This document shows, in pieces, positions 16,187-24,813 of a stretch of DNA of 64,000 bases. The stretch is from contig NZ_CP074372.1 of NCBI RefSeq assembly GCF_018362995.1, forward strand, positions 4,030,001 to 4,094,000, given 5' to 3'. Within the stretch, counting starts at the first letter, position 1. The number at the start of each line of letters is the position of its first letter. The position numbers and the translations under genes are program-made. The DNA comes from Chryseobacterium indologenes (lineage in GTDB: Bacteria > Bacteroidota > Bacteroidia > Flavobacteriales > Weeksellaceae). The notes beneath the pieces are model-generated. The model was not told the DNA's origin. It was given only the letters and a program-made list of their open reading frames with translations, and made no database searches.

Positions 16187-16968
16187 GACTGTTTTTTTAG
16201 GATAATATTGATTCGGGTTCCCGTATTTTTCTGGCTTTCCATATGAAAATTTGCCCCTATGATTTCGGCTCTGTTTTTCATATTCGTAAGGCCTATTCCG
16301 TTGGATTTGATCTGTGAAGTATCAAACCCGATTCCATCATCGCGGATGTCGAGTTCCCAAAGGATATCTTCGGAAGTATTCAGGCATATAAAAATATTTT
16401 TACAACGGGAATGCTTTATACTGTTTTGAATAAATTCCTGAGTGATTCTGAGCAGCATGTTTTTATGAACAAAACCTAAATCCAGCTGCTTGAAATTATG
16501 TTCAAAGCTGACATTACACTTTTTAAAAGAATTCGTATTGTCTACTTCTTCCTGTATTAATGTTACAATTTCCTTCTGATTGATGTTGTCGTCAGTCAGC
16601 GTTTTTGACAAACTCCTGAGATCCTGCAGAGACTGGTTAATAATTTGTGATACCTGATCTATTCTTTCGCTGGCTTCAGATACCTTATTTTCATAAAGCA
16701 TTTGCTGAACATACAGGCTTACTAAAGTTAGTTTCTGACCGATATTATCATGCAATTCCCTTCCGATCTGCTGCATGGTGGCCTGCTGGATTTCCAATTG
16801 GGTAGCTAGAAGCTCTCTTTGATGAATTTCATTTTTCATCTCTATCTCTCTTAAATATTCTTTTTTGCGTTGTCTGTAACTCCGGATATAGATTAATACT
16901 GCCGTTACAAACATCACAAAGAGTATGTTGAATAGAATGATAACTATTAAGAGCTCTGTTTTCCCCAT
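16183..16968 (-). CDS. NarL-type sensor histidine kinase
   Basis: A 261-residue kinase from the ATG at 16968, which puts the membrane segment (KTELLIVIILFNILFVMFVT) right at the N-terminus; the frame is open to 17040, but that start would overlap the upstream gene by 94 bases. One membrane helix is followed by a coiled coil and then a HisKA_3 domain with His73 (IGRELHDNIGQKL), and HATPase motifs (EFIQNSIKHS, IRDDGIGFD, GIGLTNMKNRAEIIGA). It lacks its own sensor domain and probably senses through the upstream membrane protein. It overlaps the regulator gene by 4 bases. Confidence 0.9.
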   Translation of the reverse strand: MGKTELLIVIILFNILFVMFVTAVLIYIRSYRQRKKEYLREIEMKNEIHQRELLATQLEIQQATMQQIGRELHDNIGQKLTLVSLYVQQMLYENKVSEASERIDQVSQIINQSLQDLRSLSKTLTDDNINQKEIVTLIQEEVDNTNSFKKCNVSFEHNFKQLDLGFVHKNMLLRITQEFIQNSIKHSRCKNIFICLNTSEDILWELDIRDDGIGFDTSQIKSNGIGLTNMKNRAEIIGANFHMESQKNTGTRINIILKKQS

Positions 16969-17591
16969 ATAAATGAACTTGCAAATAAGATATACATTAC
17001 CGAAACTGAGACCAGGAAATAACTGAAATAAATGTCCCAAATTTCCTTGTATTTTACCAGAAGTGATAAAAATGCCATGAAAGGTAATGTTCCAATATAT
17101 GATATTGTTATCCCAAGATTGATATAAAACATTTTGTTTTTATTGAAATTAAGGATTTCTTGTGAAGTAATTTGTTTATAATACTCCATTATTACCAAAA
17201 GCATCAAAATAAGACAGCCAAACGTATAGTTGAAGGCAAATACAATTTTGCTTCTGGAAAAATATAATTCGTTGGGAATAAATGAGAGCAGATATAGAAC
17301 GGAAAATATCCAAAATAATTTGGGTTTTCCTAAAGATTTTGCAGCATATAACCAGTAAAAAAATACGAACTGGATTGGCATTAAAAGGTAATTATAGTAC
17401 TGAGCTTTGGTGAAATGAACAAAACTTCCCCATTTGCCATAAGCTTCCCCAAGAAAAATAAATACCAGATAAAACACAAAAAGTTTCCAATGTTGTTCTT
17501 TTAAACGGTTATAATGGAAAAGTGCTATGACTGCAGCAAGTCCTTCAGCCCAAAGCAGACTTTTTTGTGCAAATTCCTGGAATTCTGTCAT
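16947..17591 (-). CDS. Polytopic membrane protein in two-component operon
   Basis: A 214-residue integral membrane protein with about six or seven hydrophobic segments (for example LFVFYLVFIFLGE, YLLMPIQFVFFYWLYAA, LFWIFSVLYLLSF, FAFNYTFGCLILMLLVI, YFSYFLVSVSVMYILFA) and no signal peptide. I do not recognise a named family. Its 3' end overlaps the kinase gene by 22 bases, and the kinase has a short membrane anchor without a sensor domain, so this protein is a good candidate for the sensory partner. Confidence 0.75.
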   Translation of the reverse strand: MTEFQEFAQKSLLWAEGLAAVIALFHYNRLKEQHWKLFVFYLVFIFLGEAYGKWGSFVHFTKAQYYNYLLMPIQFVFFYWLYAAKSLGKPKLFWIFSVLYLLSFIPNELYFSRSKIVFAFNYTFGCLILMLLVIMEYYKQITSQEILNFNKNKMFYINLGITISYIGTLPFMAFLSLLVKYKEIWDIYFSYFLVSVSVMYILFASSFIWGKQSS

Positions 17592-17618
17592 ACAGTGTTA
17601 AGATAATAAATATTAAAA

Positions 17619-18182
17619 TTAAAAAGATTCGCCTAAAGGAGCTTTTGGTGGAACAAGTATTCCGTTATTTTCTCCAAGACCTTGGTCATCACCTAGAGGT
17701 CCTCCGCCTCCATTATCATTACCATTACCAGATGGAGTGAAATTACGTGAATTCAACGCTAAATTTGAATTTTCTCCATTTGCCTGGAAAGGATTAAAGT
17801 CAAAATCAACAACCTCACCTGTTTCACTGGCTTTTTTTAGTGTTGGTACCATTACTAGAGTGTGTCTTCCTGCATATTCCGCCGGAACAGGGTGTGAGTC
17901 CATTATAGACCAGTTTTCCTGTTTCGGATAAGTAGCATAATAAAACCTGATTCCCAGATCTTCGTCAGAAGTTGCCGGATTTACTTTGGTTGCCTCTTCT
18001 TCAATCTTTGCAATAAAATTTTTCAGTTTCGGAAGATCAAACCAAATGGAATGAGCATCCTGAATTCCTAAAGCAGTGTTGATAGCGCTTAGGTGGGTTT
18101 GACGGTAATTGTCGATGAGAGCCTGGATAAGACTATTTGACATTATTCCAGGTTGCAGCGGATTGTTTGATTCTGTATTCAT
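17619..18182 (-). CDS. Unknown protein, first gene of two-component operon
   Basis: A 187-residue protein without signal peptide or membrane segment. Residues 1-140 look like a compact mixed fold (SNSLIQALIDNYRQTHLSA, IRFYYATYPKQENW, GRHTLVMVPTLKK). The last 45 residues are a low-complexity Gly/Asn/Pro tail (NGNDNGGGGPLGDDQG). It lies 27 bases upstream of the membrane protein gene and so heads the operon with the kinase and regulator. On the minus strand, a TTTG (18222-18219) in the context TTTGCATATTAATT matches the M43 leaders. The family is not recognised. Confidence 0.7.
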   Translation of the reverse strand: MNTESNNPLQPGIMSNSLIQALIDNYRQTHLSAINTALGIQDAHSIWFDLPKLKNFIAKIEEEATKVNPATSDEDLGIRFYYATYPKQENWSIMDSHPVPAEYAGRHTLVMVPTLKKASETGEVVDFDFNPFQANGENSNLALNSRNFTPSGNGNDNGGGGPLGDDQGLGENNGILVPPKAPLGESF

Positions 18183-18385
18183 AGCTTAATGTTTTACGGA
18201 TGAAACTCAATTAATATGCAAATCTCGGAAAAAATATGGTAGAAAATATATTCATGAATAGGGAATTATACTGTTATTTTTACCGTGTTTTTACGGATTG
18301 TATGTTTTGTAAAGAATAAGCGGAGGTTCAGAAAAAATCCTTCAATATAAATTCTGACTTAAAGAAGGAAGACTTAAAAAAAAAA

Positions 18386-18403
18386 ATCGCTTCTTCAAGC
18401 GAT
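18386..18403 (-). terminator. Terminator of M43 copy 3
   Basis: A 7-bp stem (ATCGCTT / AAGCGAT) with a CTTC loop, flanked by A and T runs, 23 bases after the stop of the 18426 gene. Confidence 0.8.
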
Positions 18404-18425
18404 CTTTTTTATTTTTTAATTTTTT

Positions 18426-19430
18426 TTACAGAACTCTTAATCCTGCACGTGGGCCGGATGCTGAAACGGTAGCTTGCATTCTGCTGTTTTGTTGTTGTGT
18501 AAACATGAATAACGTTGTTTCATCTGAATAATCCATGTAGTTCATAAACATTACAGAACGTGAAACTCCGCCACATGTTTCGTATCTTGGATAAGTTGGT
18601 ACACCAGAGTGTTTGGTAATCTGTTGAGGAGTATCACCCACTAAATCATCTCCGCAATTTGCATCTCCCCAAATGTGTCTGAGGTTCAAATAATGCCCTA
18701 CTTCATGTACGGTAACTCTTCCCTGGTTGTGAGTGGTATCAGGACCTCCTTCTCCTACATAGTCGTCCATCATAACAACACCGTCGTTCCAAAGTCCGGC
18801 ATCTTCCGGAAAAGTAGCGTATCCTAAAACATAACCGGTCTGATAAGGCATATAATCTACCACCCAGATGTTTAAATATTGGTTAGGGTTAGTAGAATCC
18901 ATTCCTCCGGTAGATGCTTTTTTCATTTTATCATCAGGTGCCCATCTGGAAGTCTTTGTTGATTTTCTGTTAATGCCTGCCAATCTGAATTTAATTTTCG
19001 TATCACCCGCATTTACAGATTGAAATTCTGCAGGAATCTTGGAGATATCAGCATGAGTGGATGCAAAAGCTTTATTAAGTACATCAATTTGAGAATTTAT
19101 TCTGGCGTCTGAGACATTATTAGATGCTTTCGTATAAAGGACATTAAATATTACCGGTATTTCTACACTTCCGTCAGGTAAAATCTTACCCATTTTTTTC
19201 TGCTCAATAAAACTGGCGGTTTTTTGTTCTATCTGGAGCATTCGCTGCATGGCTGCCGGATCTTCGGCAAGATGTTTTCTTCTGAGAATATCAGAGCCGC
19301 AAAAAGCTTCATTGCCGGCTGTGATATTAGTTTCTTCAACATTGGCGTTTTCTGGAGTAACATTTTCTGTCTCATTGTTGTTACATGAAACCATGAGTGT
19401 GATTAAAACTCCTAAAATTGTTTTTTTCAT
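18426..19430 (-). CDS. M43-family zinc metalloprotease lipoprotein (copy 3)
   Basis: A 334-residue paralogue of the 12921 and 14292 proteins, more diverged. The lipobox is LMVSC (Cys16). The zinc site is HEVGHYLNLRH (His242, Glu243, His246, His252), with the Met-turn region MFMNYMDYSDE. It has conserved blocks DGSVEIPVIFNVLY and VSDARINSQIDVLN. It lies upstream of the two-component operon on the same strand and has its own terminator. Unlike the other two copies, it does not have the shared leader block. Confidence 0.93.
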   Translation of the reverse strand: MKKTILGVLITLMVSCNNNETENVTPENANVEETNITAGNEAFCGSDILRRKHLAEDPAAMQRMLQIEQKTASFIEQKKMGKILPDGSVEIPVIFNVLYTKASNNVSDARINSQIDVLNKAFASTHADISKIPAEFQSVNAGDTKIKFRLAGINRKSTKTSRWAPDDKMKKASTGGMDSTNPNQYLNIWVVDYMPYQTGYVLGYATFPEDAGLWNDGVVMMDDYVGEGGPDTTHNQGRVTVHEVGHYLNLRHIWGDANCGDDLVGDTPQQITKHSGVPTYPRYETCGGVSRSVMFMNYMDYSDETTLFMFTQQQNSRMQATVSASGPRAGLRVL

Positions 19431-19747
19431 AAAATCTCGTTTTTTAATACAAACGAATATATGACAAATAATAATGTGATATGTTTAATTATTCGTATAT
19501 TATTTTATGTTAAATGTAATTAATTTGTAATTTATATTAAAATTTTGCATTTTAAACATTGTTTTTTAATGAATATCCTATAGATTGATTTTTTTAATAA
19601 GAATATTTTTTCTAAAAATCTGAAATTGGATGAAAATGATTATTTATCAAAAATAAATTGCTTAAAGATACTGGTGTTAAAAAATAAGTGCTGCAAATCA
19701 CTTTACAGCACTTATTCACAAAAATAATGTATATGAAAAAAACTATT
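19431..19747. other. AT-rich spacer between clpB and M43 copy 3
   Basis: A 317-base gap. Apart from the clpB terminator-like hairpin at 19683-19716, I see no gene or repeat. Confidence 0.5.
19683..19716 (-). terminator. Candidate clpB terminator
   Basis: A perfect 11-bp stem (AATAAGTGCTG / CAGCACTTATT) with a 12-base loop, 31 bases past the clpB stop. Confidence 0.65.
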
Positions 19748-22342
19748 TTATTGTTCAGTAGGTCTGAAAACCAAACCTGTTTCTACGAAATAATCCAAAG
19801 TAATTCTGTCTCCGTCATTTACCTTTCCTGCAAGAATTTCTTTTGACAGTTTATTTAAAACTTCCTGTTGGATCACTCTTTTCAACGGTCTTGCTCCGAA
19901 AGCAGGGTCGTAACCTTTTTCCATCAGATAGTCTACCGCATCCTGAGTGAAAGTCATTATGATGTTTCGTTTAGATAACATTTCATTGAATCCTCTCAGT
20001 TGGTACTGAACGATTTTTCCGATTTCTTTTTTTCTTAAAGGCTGGAATAATACAATTTCATCAATTCTGTTCAGGAATTCCGGACGCAGCGTCTGTTTCA
20101 GCAGATCAAAAACTTCTACTTTTGTTTTATCTACAATCTCATCCTGATTTTCCTCTGTAAGATTCTCAAAATTCTCCTGAATAAGATGTGAACCTAAATT
20201 CGAGGTCATAATGATAATTGAATTCTTAAAATTAACCACACGTCCTTTATTGTCAGTCAGACGTCCATCATCCAAAACCTGTAGTAAAGTGTTGAAAACA
20301 TCTGGGTGTGCTTTCTCAATCTCATCCAAAAGTACCACTGAATAAGGTCTTCTTCTTACTGCTTCAGTCAATTGTCCACCTTCATCATATCCTACATATC
20401 CCGGAGGCGCTCCTACTAATCTGGAAACACTGTGACGTTCCTGATATTCACTCATATCAATTCTGGTCATATTGTTTTCGTCATCAAATAAGAACTCGGC
20501 TAATGCTTTTGCCAGCTCGGTTTTACCAACTCCGGTTGTTCCCAGGAATAAGAAAGATCCAATCGGTTTTTTATCATCACTCAATCCGGCTCTGTTTCTT
20601 CTGATGGCATCGGCAACCGCCTGGATGGCTTCATCCTGTCCTACGACTCTGTGATGCAGTTCAGATTCCAGATTTAATAATTTATCCCTTTCAGATTGTA
20701 ATAATTTGGTTACAGGAATACCTGTCCATTTACCAATTACTTCAGAGATGTTTTCTGCAGTAACTTCTTCTTTGATCAGTTCATTCTGATGGTTCTGCAT
20801 TTCCAGCTCAACCTTGGCAAGTTCTTCTTCTTTTTCACGAAGTTTTCCATATTGGATCTCCGCTACTTTTGCATAATCTCCGGCTCTGGAAGCTCTTTCT
20901 GCTTCATGTTTCAGAGATTCAATATCTTTTTTGATCTGGGTAAGATCTTCACTTTTCTGTTTTTCTTTCAACCATTTGGCATTGATCTCATTTCTCTGTT
21001 CTGAAATTTTAGCAATATCTTCTTTCAGATGATCAATTTTGGTCTGGTTTCCTTCTCTTGAAATGGCTGCCAGTTCAATTTCCAGCTGCATTAGTTTTCT
21101 GTCCAGAACATCCAGTTCTTCCGGTTTGGAATTGATTTCCATTCTCAGTTTAGCAGAAGCTTCATCAATAAGGTCGATCGCTTTATCCGGTAAGAAACGG
21201 TCTGAAATATATCTCTGCGACATTTCTACAGCCGCAATAATTGCCTCATCTTTGATTCTTACCTTGTGGTGGGCTTCATATTTATCCTTAATACCACGAA
21301 GGATCGAAATAGCAGATTCAGTATCCGGTTCTTCCACCATTACTTTCTGGAAACGTCTTTCCAACGCTTTATCTTTCTCAAAATACTTTTGATATTCGTT
21401 CAAAGTGGTTGCTCCAATCGCTCTCAATTCACCTCTTGCCAAAGCAGGTTTTAAGATGTTGGCAGCATCCATAGCTCCTTCACCACCACCGGCACCTACC
21501 AAAGTGTGGATTTCGTCAATGAAAAGGATAATCTGTCCGTCAGACTTTGTGACTTCGTTTACAACGGATTTCAGACGCTCTTCAAATTCACCTTTGTATT
21601 TGGCTCCGGCGATCAAAGCTCCCATATCTAATGAGAATAACGTTTTATCCATAAGATTTTCAGGAACGTCACCGCTGATAATTCTATGGGCAATTCCTTC
21701 GGCAATAGCTGTTTTACCTACACCCGGTTCCCCGATAAGGATTGGGTTGTTTTTTGTTCTTCTGGAAAGGATCTGTAAAACCCTTCTGATTTCTTCATCA
21801 CGTCCGATTACAGGATCCAGTTTTCCTTCTGCTGCTAATTCATTGAAGTTTTTAGCATATTTATTTAAGGATTGGTAGGTTTCTTCTGAACTTGCAGAAG
21901 TTGCTTTACTTCCTTTTCTTAATTCTTTTATAGCACCTTCCAGCAGATTTTTGGTTACGCCCATATCTTTCAGCATTTTGGACACTTCCGAGCTGGTTTC
22001 CAAAAGGGATAGCCATAAGTGCTCAATCGTCACATATTCATCACCCATCTTTTTGGCGATGTTGGGTGCATCCAGCAATACTTTGTTAGCAGATTGTGAA
22101 AGATAAATATTTCCTCCCTGCACTTTTGGAAGTTTTTCTAAATTTTCCCGGTTGCGCTCTCTTACTAAATTAGCGTCTGCTTCAGATTTTTTAAGTAGGA
22201 AAGGCGATATATTTTCATCCACCTGAAAGATTCCTTCAAGGAGATGTTGAGGTTCAATACTTTGGTTGCTCAATTCCATAGCAAGTTGTTGTGCTGCCTG
22301 GATAGCTTCCTGTGATTTTACTGTATATTGGTTCAAGTTCAT
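19748..22342 (-). CDS. clpB: ClpB disaggregase (Hsp100 AAA+ chaperone)
   Basis: An 864-residue ATPase with the full ClpB layout. It has an N-terminal repeat domain (about 1-145), and AAA-1 with Walker A GEPGVGKT and Walker B LFIDEIHTL. A coiled-coil middle domain follows (about 400-525, rich in Glu/Lys), and then AAA-2 with Walker A GTTGVGKT, the GYVGYDEGG pore loop and Walker B VVLLDEIEKAHPDV. The length matches the bacterial family. It resolubilises aggregated proteins together with the DnaK system in the cytoplasm and is usually heat-induced. It is monocistronic here, between the M43 genes and the divergent phenylacetate regulator. Confidence 0.98.
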   Translation of the reverse strand: MNLNQYTVKSQEAIQAAQQLAMELSNQSIEPQHLLEGIFQVDENISPFLLKKSEADANLVRERNRENLEKLPKVQGGNIYLSQSANKVLLDAPNIAKKMGDEYVTIEHLWLSLLETSSEVSKMLKDMGVTKNLLEGAIKELRKGSKATSASSEETYQSLNKYAKNFNELAAEGKLDPVIGRDEEIRRVLQILSRRTKNNPILIGEPGVGKTAIAEGIAHRIISGDVPENLMDKTLFSLDMGALIAGAKYKGEFEERLKSVVNEVTKSDGQIILFIDEIHTLVGAGGGEGAMDAANILKPALARGELRAIGATTLNEYQKYFEKDKALERRFQKVMVEEPDTESAISILRGIKDKYEAHHKVRIKDEAIIAAVEMSQRYISDRFLPDKAIDLIDEASAKLRMEINSKPEELDVLDRKLMQLEIELAAISREGNQTKIDHLKEDIAKISEQRNEINAKWLKEKQKSEDLTQIKKDIESLKHEAERASRAGDYAKVAEIQYGKLREKEEELAKVELEMQNHQNELIKEEVTAENISEVIGKWTGIPVTKLLQSERDKLLNLESELHHRVVGQDEAIQAVADAIRRNRAGLSDDKKPIGSFLFLGTTGVGKTELAKALAEFLFDDENNMTRIDMSEYQERHSVSRLVGAPPGYVGYDEGGQLTEAVRRRPYSVVLLDEIEKAHPDVFNTLLQVLDDGRLTDNKGRVVNFKNSIIIMTSNLGSHLIQENFENLTEENQDEIVDKTKVEVFDLLKQTLRPEFLNRIDEIVLFQPLRKKEIGKIVQYQLRGFNEMLSKRNIIMTFTQDAVDYLMEKGYDPAFGARPLKRVIQQEVLNKLSKEILAGKVNDGDRITLDYFVETGLVFRPTEQ

Positions 22343-22709
22343 ATTTTATATATTTTTGGTATTGTGTTCAAAGTTTAGTTTTAAAAAACATCAAGAAACC
22401 AAATTTTAAGGCTTAGTTTCTTAATGCCATCAATTATTTAATCATTTATTCGATGACTATATCGCAAAAAGTGTTCAATTATTAAATTTACAAAAAAATA
22501 GGACAAATTTTCCGGATATTGTATTTTTAACGGAATTTTAACTTGACAAAATTTCCGATTTCGTAATTATTTCTTTGAAATCCATGACCAAATAGTCATA
22601 CTGTGACAAGAAAATTCTACGGATGGATATGAAAATGGGAGAATTTACTTGATGTAAGTGTTAAAATTCAGCTTTTTATTTTAGAATAATTACTTTTGCA
22701 TTTTACCAG
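22343..22709. other. Divergent intergenic region between clpB and tetR
   Basis: A 367-base AT-rich gap. The right end carries the tetR promoter (22691-22698). ATGAC-N6-GTCAT at 22584-22599 is a short inverted repeat of unknown meaning. I could not place a confident clpB promoter. Confidence 0.4.
22691..22698 (+). promoter_or_regulatory. Promoter -7 element TACTTTTG of tetR
   Basis: This exact TAnnTTTG match ends 11 bases before the tetR ATG (22710), implying a very short leader. Confidence 0.5.
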
Positions 22710-23288
22710 ATGGAACTAAAAGAAAAACAGAGAAAAATATTAGACGTAGCAGTAGAGCTTTTCAAAGAGAAAGGGTATATGGGGAGTTCTGTAAGAGACC
22801 TGGCTACGAAACTCAATATCAAGGCCGCATCGCTATATGCACACATCCGTTCAAAGGAAGAAATTCTGGAATGGATTTGTTTTGGTATTGCTCAGGAGTT
22901 TTTCGATGAACTTCAGGAAGTAAAAAATACAGACATTGCCCCAAGGGAAAAACTGAATCTGTTACTGGATAAGCATCTTTCCGTAGTTCTTAAAAACCGC
23001 GACGTTACTCATATTTATTCTAATGAATGGAGGCATCTGGAAGAAAAGCTTCCCGAATTTGTAGAGCTGAGAAAAAACTACCAGCAGGAAGTTGAAAAAC
23101 TGATTTCTGAGATCTATATTGCGGAAAATTGGGAATTGAAATCACCATCATTTACCACAAGATTTATTCTTCATACTTTAAACAATTCTTATTTCTGGTT
23201 TAAAAGAAGCAGCGATTCTACTGATGAAATCACAGAGGAAATCAGGGAGAAAATCCTTTTTGGTCTTATTGGAAATCAGAAAAATTAA
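22710..23288 (+). CDS. TetR-family regulator, probable repressor of the phenylacetate operon
   Basis: A 192-residue regulator. The N-terminal HTH (about 5-52: KQRKILDVAVELFKEKGY, SVRDLATKLNIKAASLYAHIRSKEEIL) is typical TetR, and the helical C-terminal ligand domain follows. It is transcribed in the same direction as the paa genes and is separated from paaK by a palindromic repeat and a promoter overlapped by a CTAACA-AA-TGTTAG palindrome. TetR-type PaaR repressors answering to phenylacetyl-CoA are known in other bacteria; assigning that role here is inference from position and the operator-like site. Confidence 0.85.
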   Translation: MELKEKQRKILDVAVELFKEKGYMGSSVRDLATKLNIKAASLYAHIRSKEEILEWICFGIAQEFFDELQEVKNTDIAPREKLNLLLDKHLSVVLKNRDVTHIYSNEWRHLEEKLPEFVELRKNYQQEVEKLISEIYIAENWELKSPSFTTRFILHTLNNSYFWFKRSSDSTDEITEEIREKILFGLIGNQKN

Positions 23289-23298
23289 ACACTTCTTT

Positions 23299-23378
23299 GT
23301 CTTTCTGACGAAGGAAGAATCTTATTAAGCATTTAAATAGATTCTTCGCTGCACTTCGTTTCGTTCAGAATGACAGAC
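23299..23378. repeat. Imperfect palindromic repeat (GTCATTCTGA...GAAGAATCT family)
   Basis: The left arm, from GTCTTTCTGACGAAGG to AAGAATCT, pairs with the right arm (23339-23378, AGATTCTTCG ... TCAGAATGACAGAC) with an internal insertion. It could act as the tetR terminator. It belongs in general layout with the palindromes inside the paa operon. Confidence 0.6.
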
Positions 23379-23440
23379 ACTCATTATAAATCATGTCTCT
23401 TATTTAGAATCATTCAAAATATGACAAAAGTCATAAAAAT

Positions 23441-23471
23441 TTTGTCAGCTTATAAAATCTTTTTAAATTTA
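23441..23471 (+). promoter_or_regulatory. paaK operon promoter
   Basis: TTTG at 23441-23444 is followed after 19 bases by TAAATTTA at 23464-23471, close to the TTTG-N19-TAnnTTTG pattern. The start point would fall near 23478, inside the palindrome at 23475-23488. Confidence 0.55.
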
Positions 23472-23474
23472 CAC

Positions 23475-23488
23475 CTAACAAATGTTAG
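23475..23488. promoter_or_regulatory. Candidate TetR operator overlapping the paaK start point
   Basis: CTAACA-AA-TGTTAG is a perfect 6-bp inverted repeat covering the predicted transcription start. A bound dimer would block the promoter. The site also contains the frame's first ATG (23482), which makes 23497 the more likely translation start. Confidence 0.6.
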
Positions 23489-23496
23489 TTAGTTTT

Positions 23497-24813
23497 ATGG
23501 ATTTTGCAGTTGAATATCTGGAGCTGGGTCAGTTGAGACAGCTTCAATCCGACCGGTTGATCAGTTTGATCAGCTACTTGGGAGAGAAATCGGAATTTTA
23601 TAAAAAGAAATTTGATGAATTACAAATATCTCCACAGGATATAAGGTCGATTGAAGATATCAGGAAACTCCCTATTACTTACAAACAGGATTTAAGAGAT
23701 AACTATCCATTTGGTTTATTTACCGTTCCTAAGAATGAGCTTCAGCGCATTCACTGTTCCAGCGGAACAACAGGAAAACCAACGGTGGTAGGATATACCA
23801 AAGAAGATGTGGACCTTTTCAGCGAAGTGGTGGCAAGATCTTTACATGCTGCAGGAGCGAAACCGGGAATGCAGCTGCACAATGCGTATGGTTATGGAAT
23901 TTTCACAGGAGGATTAGGACTTCATTACGGAGCAGAAAAACTTGGGATGAGCGTTCTTCCTATTTCGGGAGGAATGACGGCGAGACAGGTAGATCTGATT
24001 GTAGACTTTAAGCCTGAAGTGATCTGCTGCTCTCCATCCTATGCTTTGACTATTGCGGATGAATTTGCCAAAAGAGGAATTTCCGCAGATGAAATCAGTC
24101 TTAAGTATGCAGTGTTGGGCTCAGAGCCATGGACAGAAATTATCAGAGGTCACATTGAAGAAAAATTAGGTGTGCATGCAACTAATATCTATGGGTTGAG
24201 CGAAATTATCGGTCCGGGAGTTTCAATGGAAGATTTCGAAGAAAAAGGGGGGTCTTATATCTGGGAAGATCATTTTTACCCTGAAATTTTAGATCCGGTT
24301 ACCAAACAGCCGGTTCCTTTCGGAGAAGAAGGTGTATTGGTGATTACGACATTAACGAAAAAAGCAATGCCGCTTCTTCGTTACTGGACCAATGATATTA
24401 CAAGCCTTTACTATGATGAAAATGCTAAAAGAACAATGGTGAAAATGAAACCTATTGTCGGAAGAGCAGATGATATGCTGATTGTAAGAGGAGTAAATGT
24501 CTATCCAAGCCAGATTGAAGATGCTTTTTCCTATGTGGAAGGAGTGGTGCCCAATTACTATCTTACGCCTGTTGAAAAAGAACATATGTGTGTTGCCTTG
24601 GATATTGATGTTGAAATTGATGATGAGCTGGTAAAGACACAGAAAATAGAAGCAAATACCGATGATTATTTTAATTTTGTCGGAAACTTCGGAAAAAACA
24701 TAGAAAACGAAATAAAAAAACGGGTAGGAATCACCACGAAAGTGAAAGTTCATGCTCAGGACAGCCTGCCGAAGTGCGAAGGTGGAAAAATTAATAGAAT
24801 ACTTAAAAAATAA
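23497..24813 (+). CDS. paaK: Phenylacetate-CoA ligase
   Basis: A 438-residue AMP-forming ligase from the ATG at 23497 (MDFAVEYLELGQLRQLQ). An in-frame ATG at 23482 lies inside the operator palindrome and would be at or upstream of usable leader. The adenylate motif SSGTTGKPTVVGYT (about 88-101) and the later motifs YGLSEIIGPG and VGRADDMLIVRGVNVYPSQIE are those of PaaK. It converts phenylacetate, ATP and CoA into phenylacetyl-CoA, the first step of the pathway. The C-terminus (KVKVHAQDSLPKCEGGKINRI) is typical. Its TAA shares one base with the paaE start. Confidence 0.95.
   Translation: MDFAVEYLELGQLRQLQSDRLISLISYLGEKSEFYKKKFDELQISPQDIRSIEDIRKLPITYKQDLRDNYPFGLFTVPKNELQRIHCSSGTTGKPTVVGYTKEDVDLFSEVVARSLHAAGAKPGMQLHNAYGYGIFTGGLGLHYGAEKLGMSVLPISGGMTARQVDLIVDFKPEVICCSPSYALTIADEFAKRGISADEISLKYAVLGSEPWTEIIRGHIEEKLGVHATNIYGLSEIIGPGVSMEDFEEKGGSYIWEDHFYPEILDPVTKQPVPFGEEGVLVITTLTKKAMPLLRYWTNDITSLYYDENAKRTMVKMKPIVGRADDMLIVRGVNVYPSQIEDAFSYVEGVVPNYYLTPVEKEHMCVALDIDVEIDDELVKTQKIEANTDDYFNFVGNFGKNIENEIKKRVGITTKVKVHAQDSLPKCEGGKINRILKK

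Noticed and set aside
21405-21878. 157-codon open frame on the plus strand inside clpB
   Set aside because: It is fully antisense to the highly conserved AAA-1 region of ClpB, has no promoter and no recognisable domain.
22584-22599. ATGAC-N6-GTCAT as a second TetR operator
   Set aside because: It does not match the CTAACA-AA-TGTTAG palindrome and is about 95 bases from the tetR promoter.
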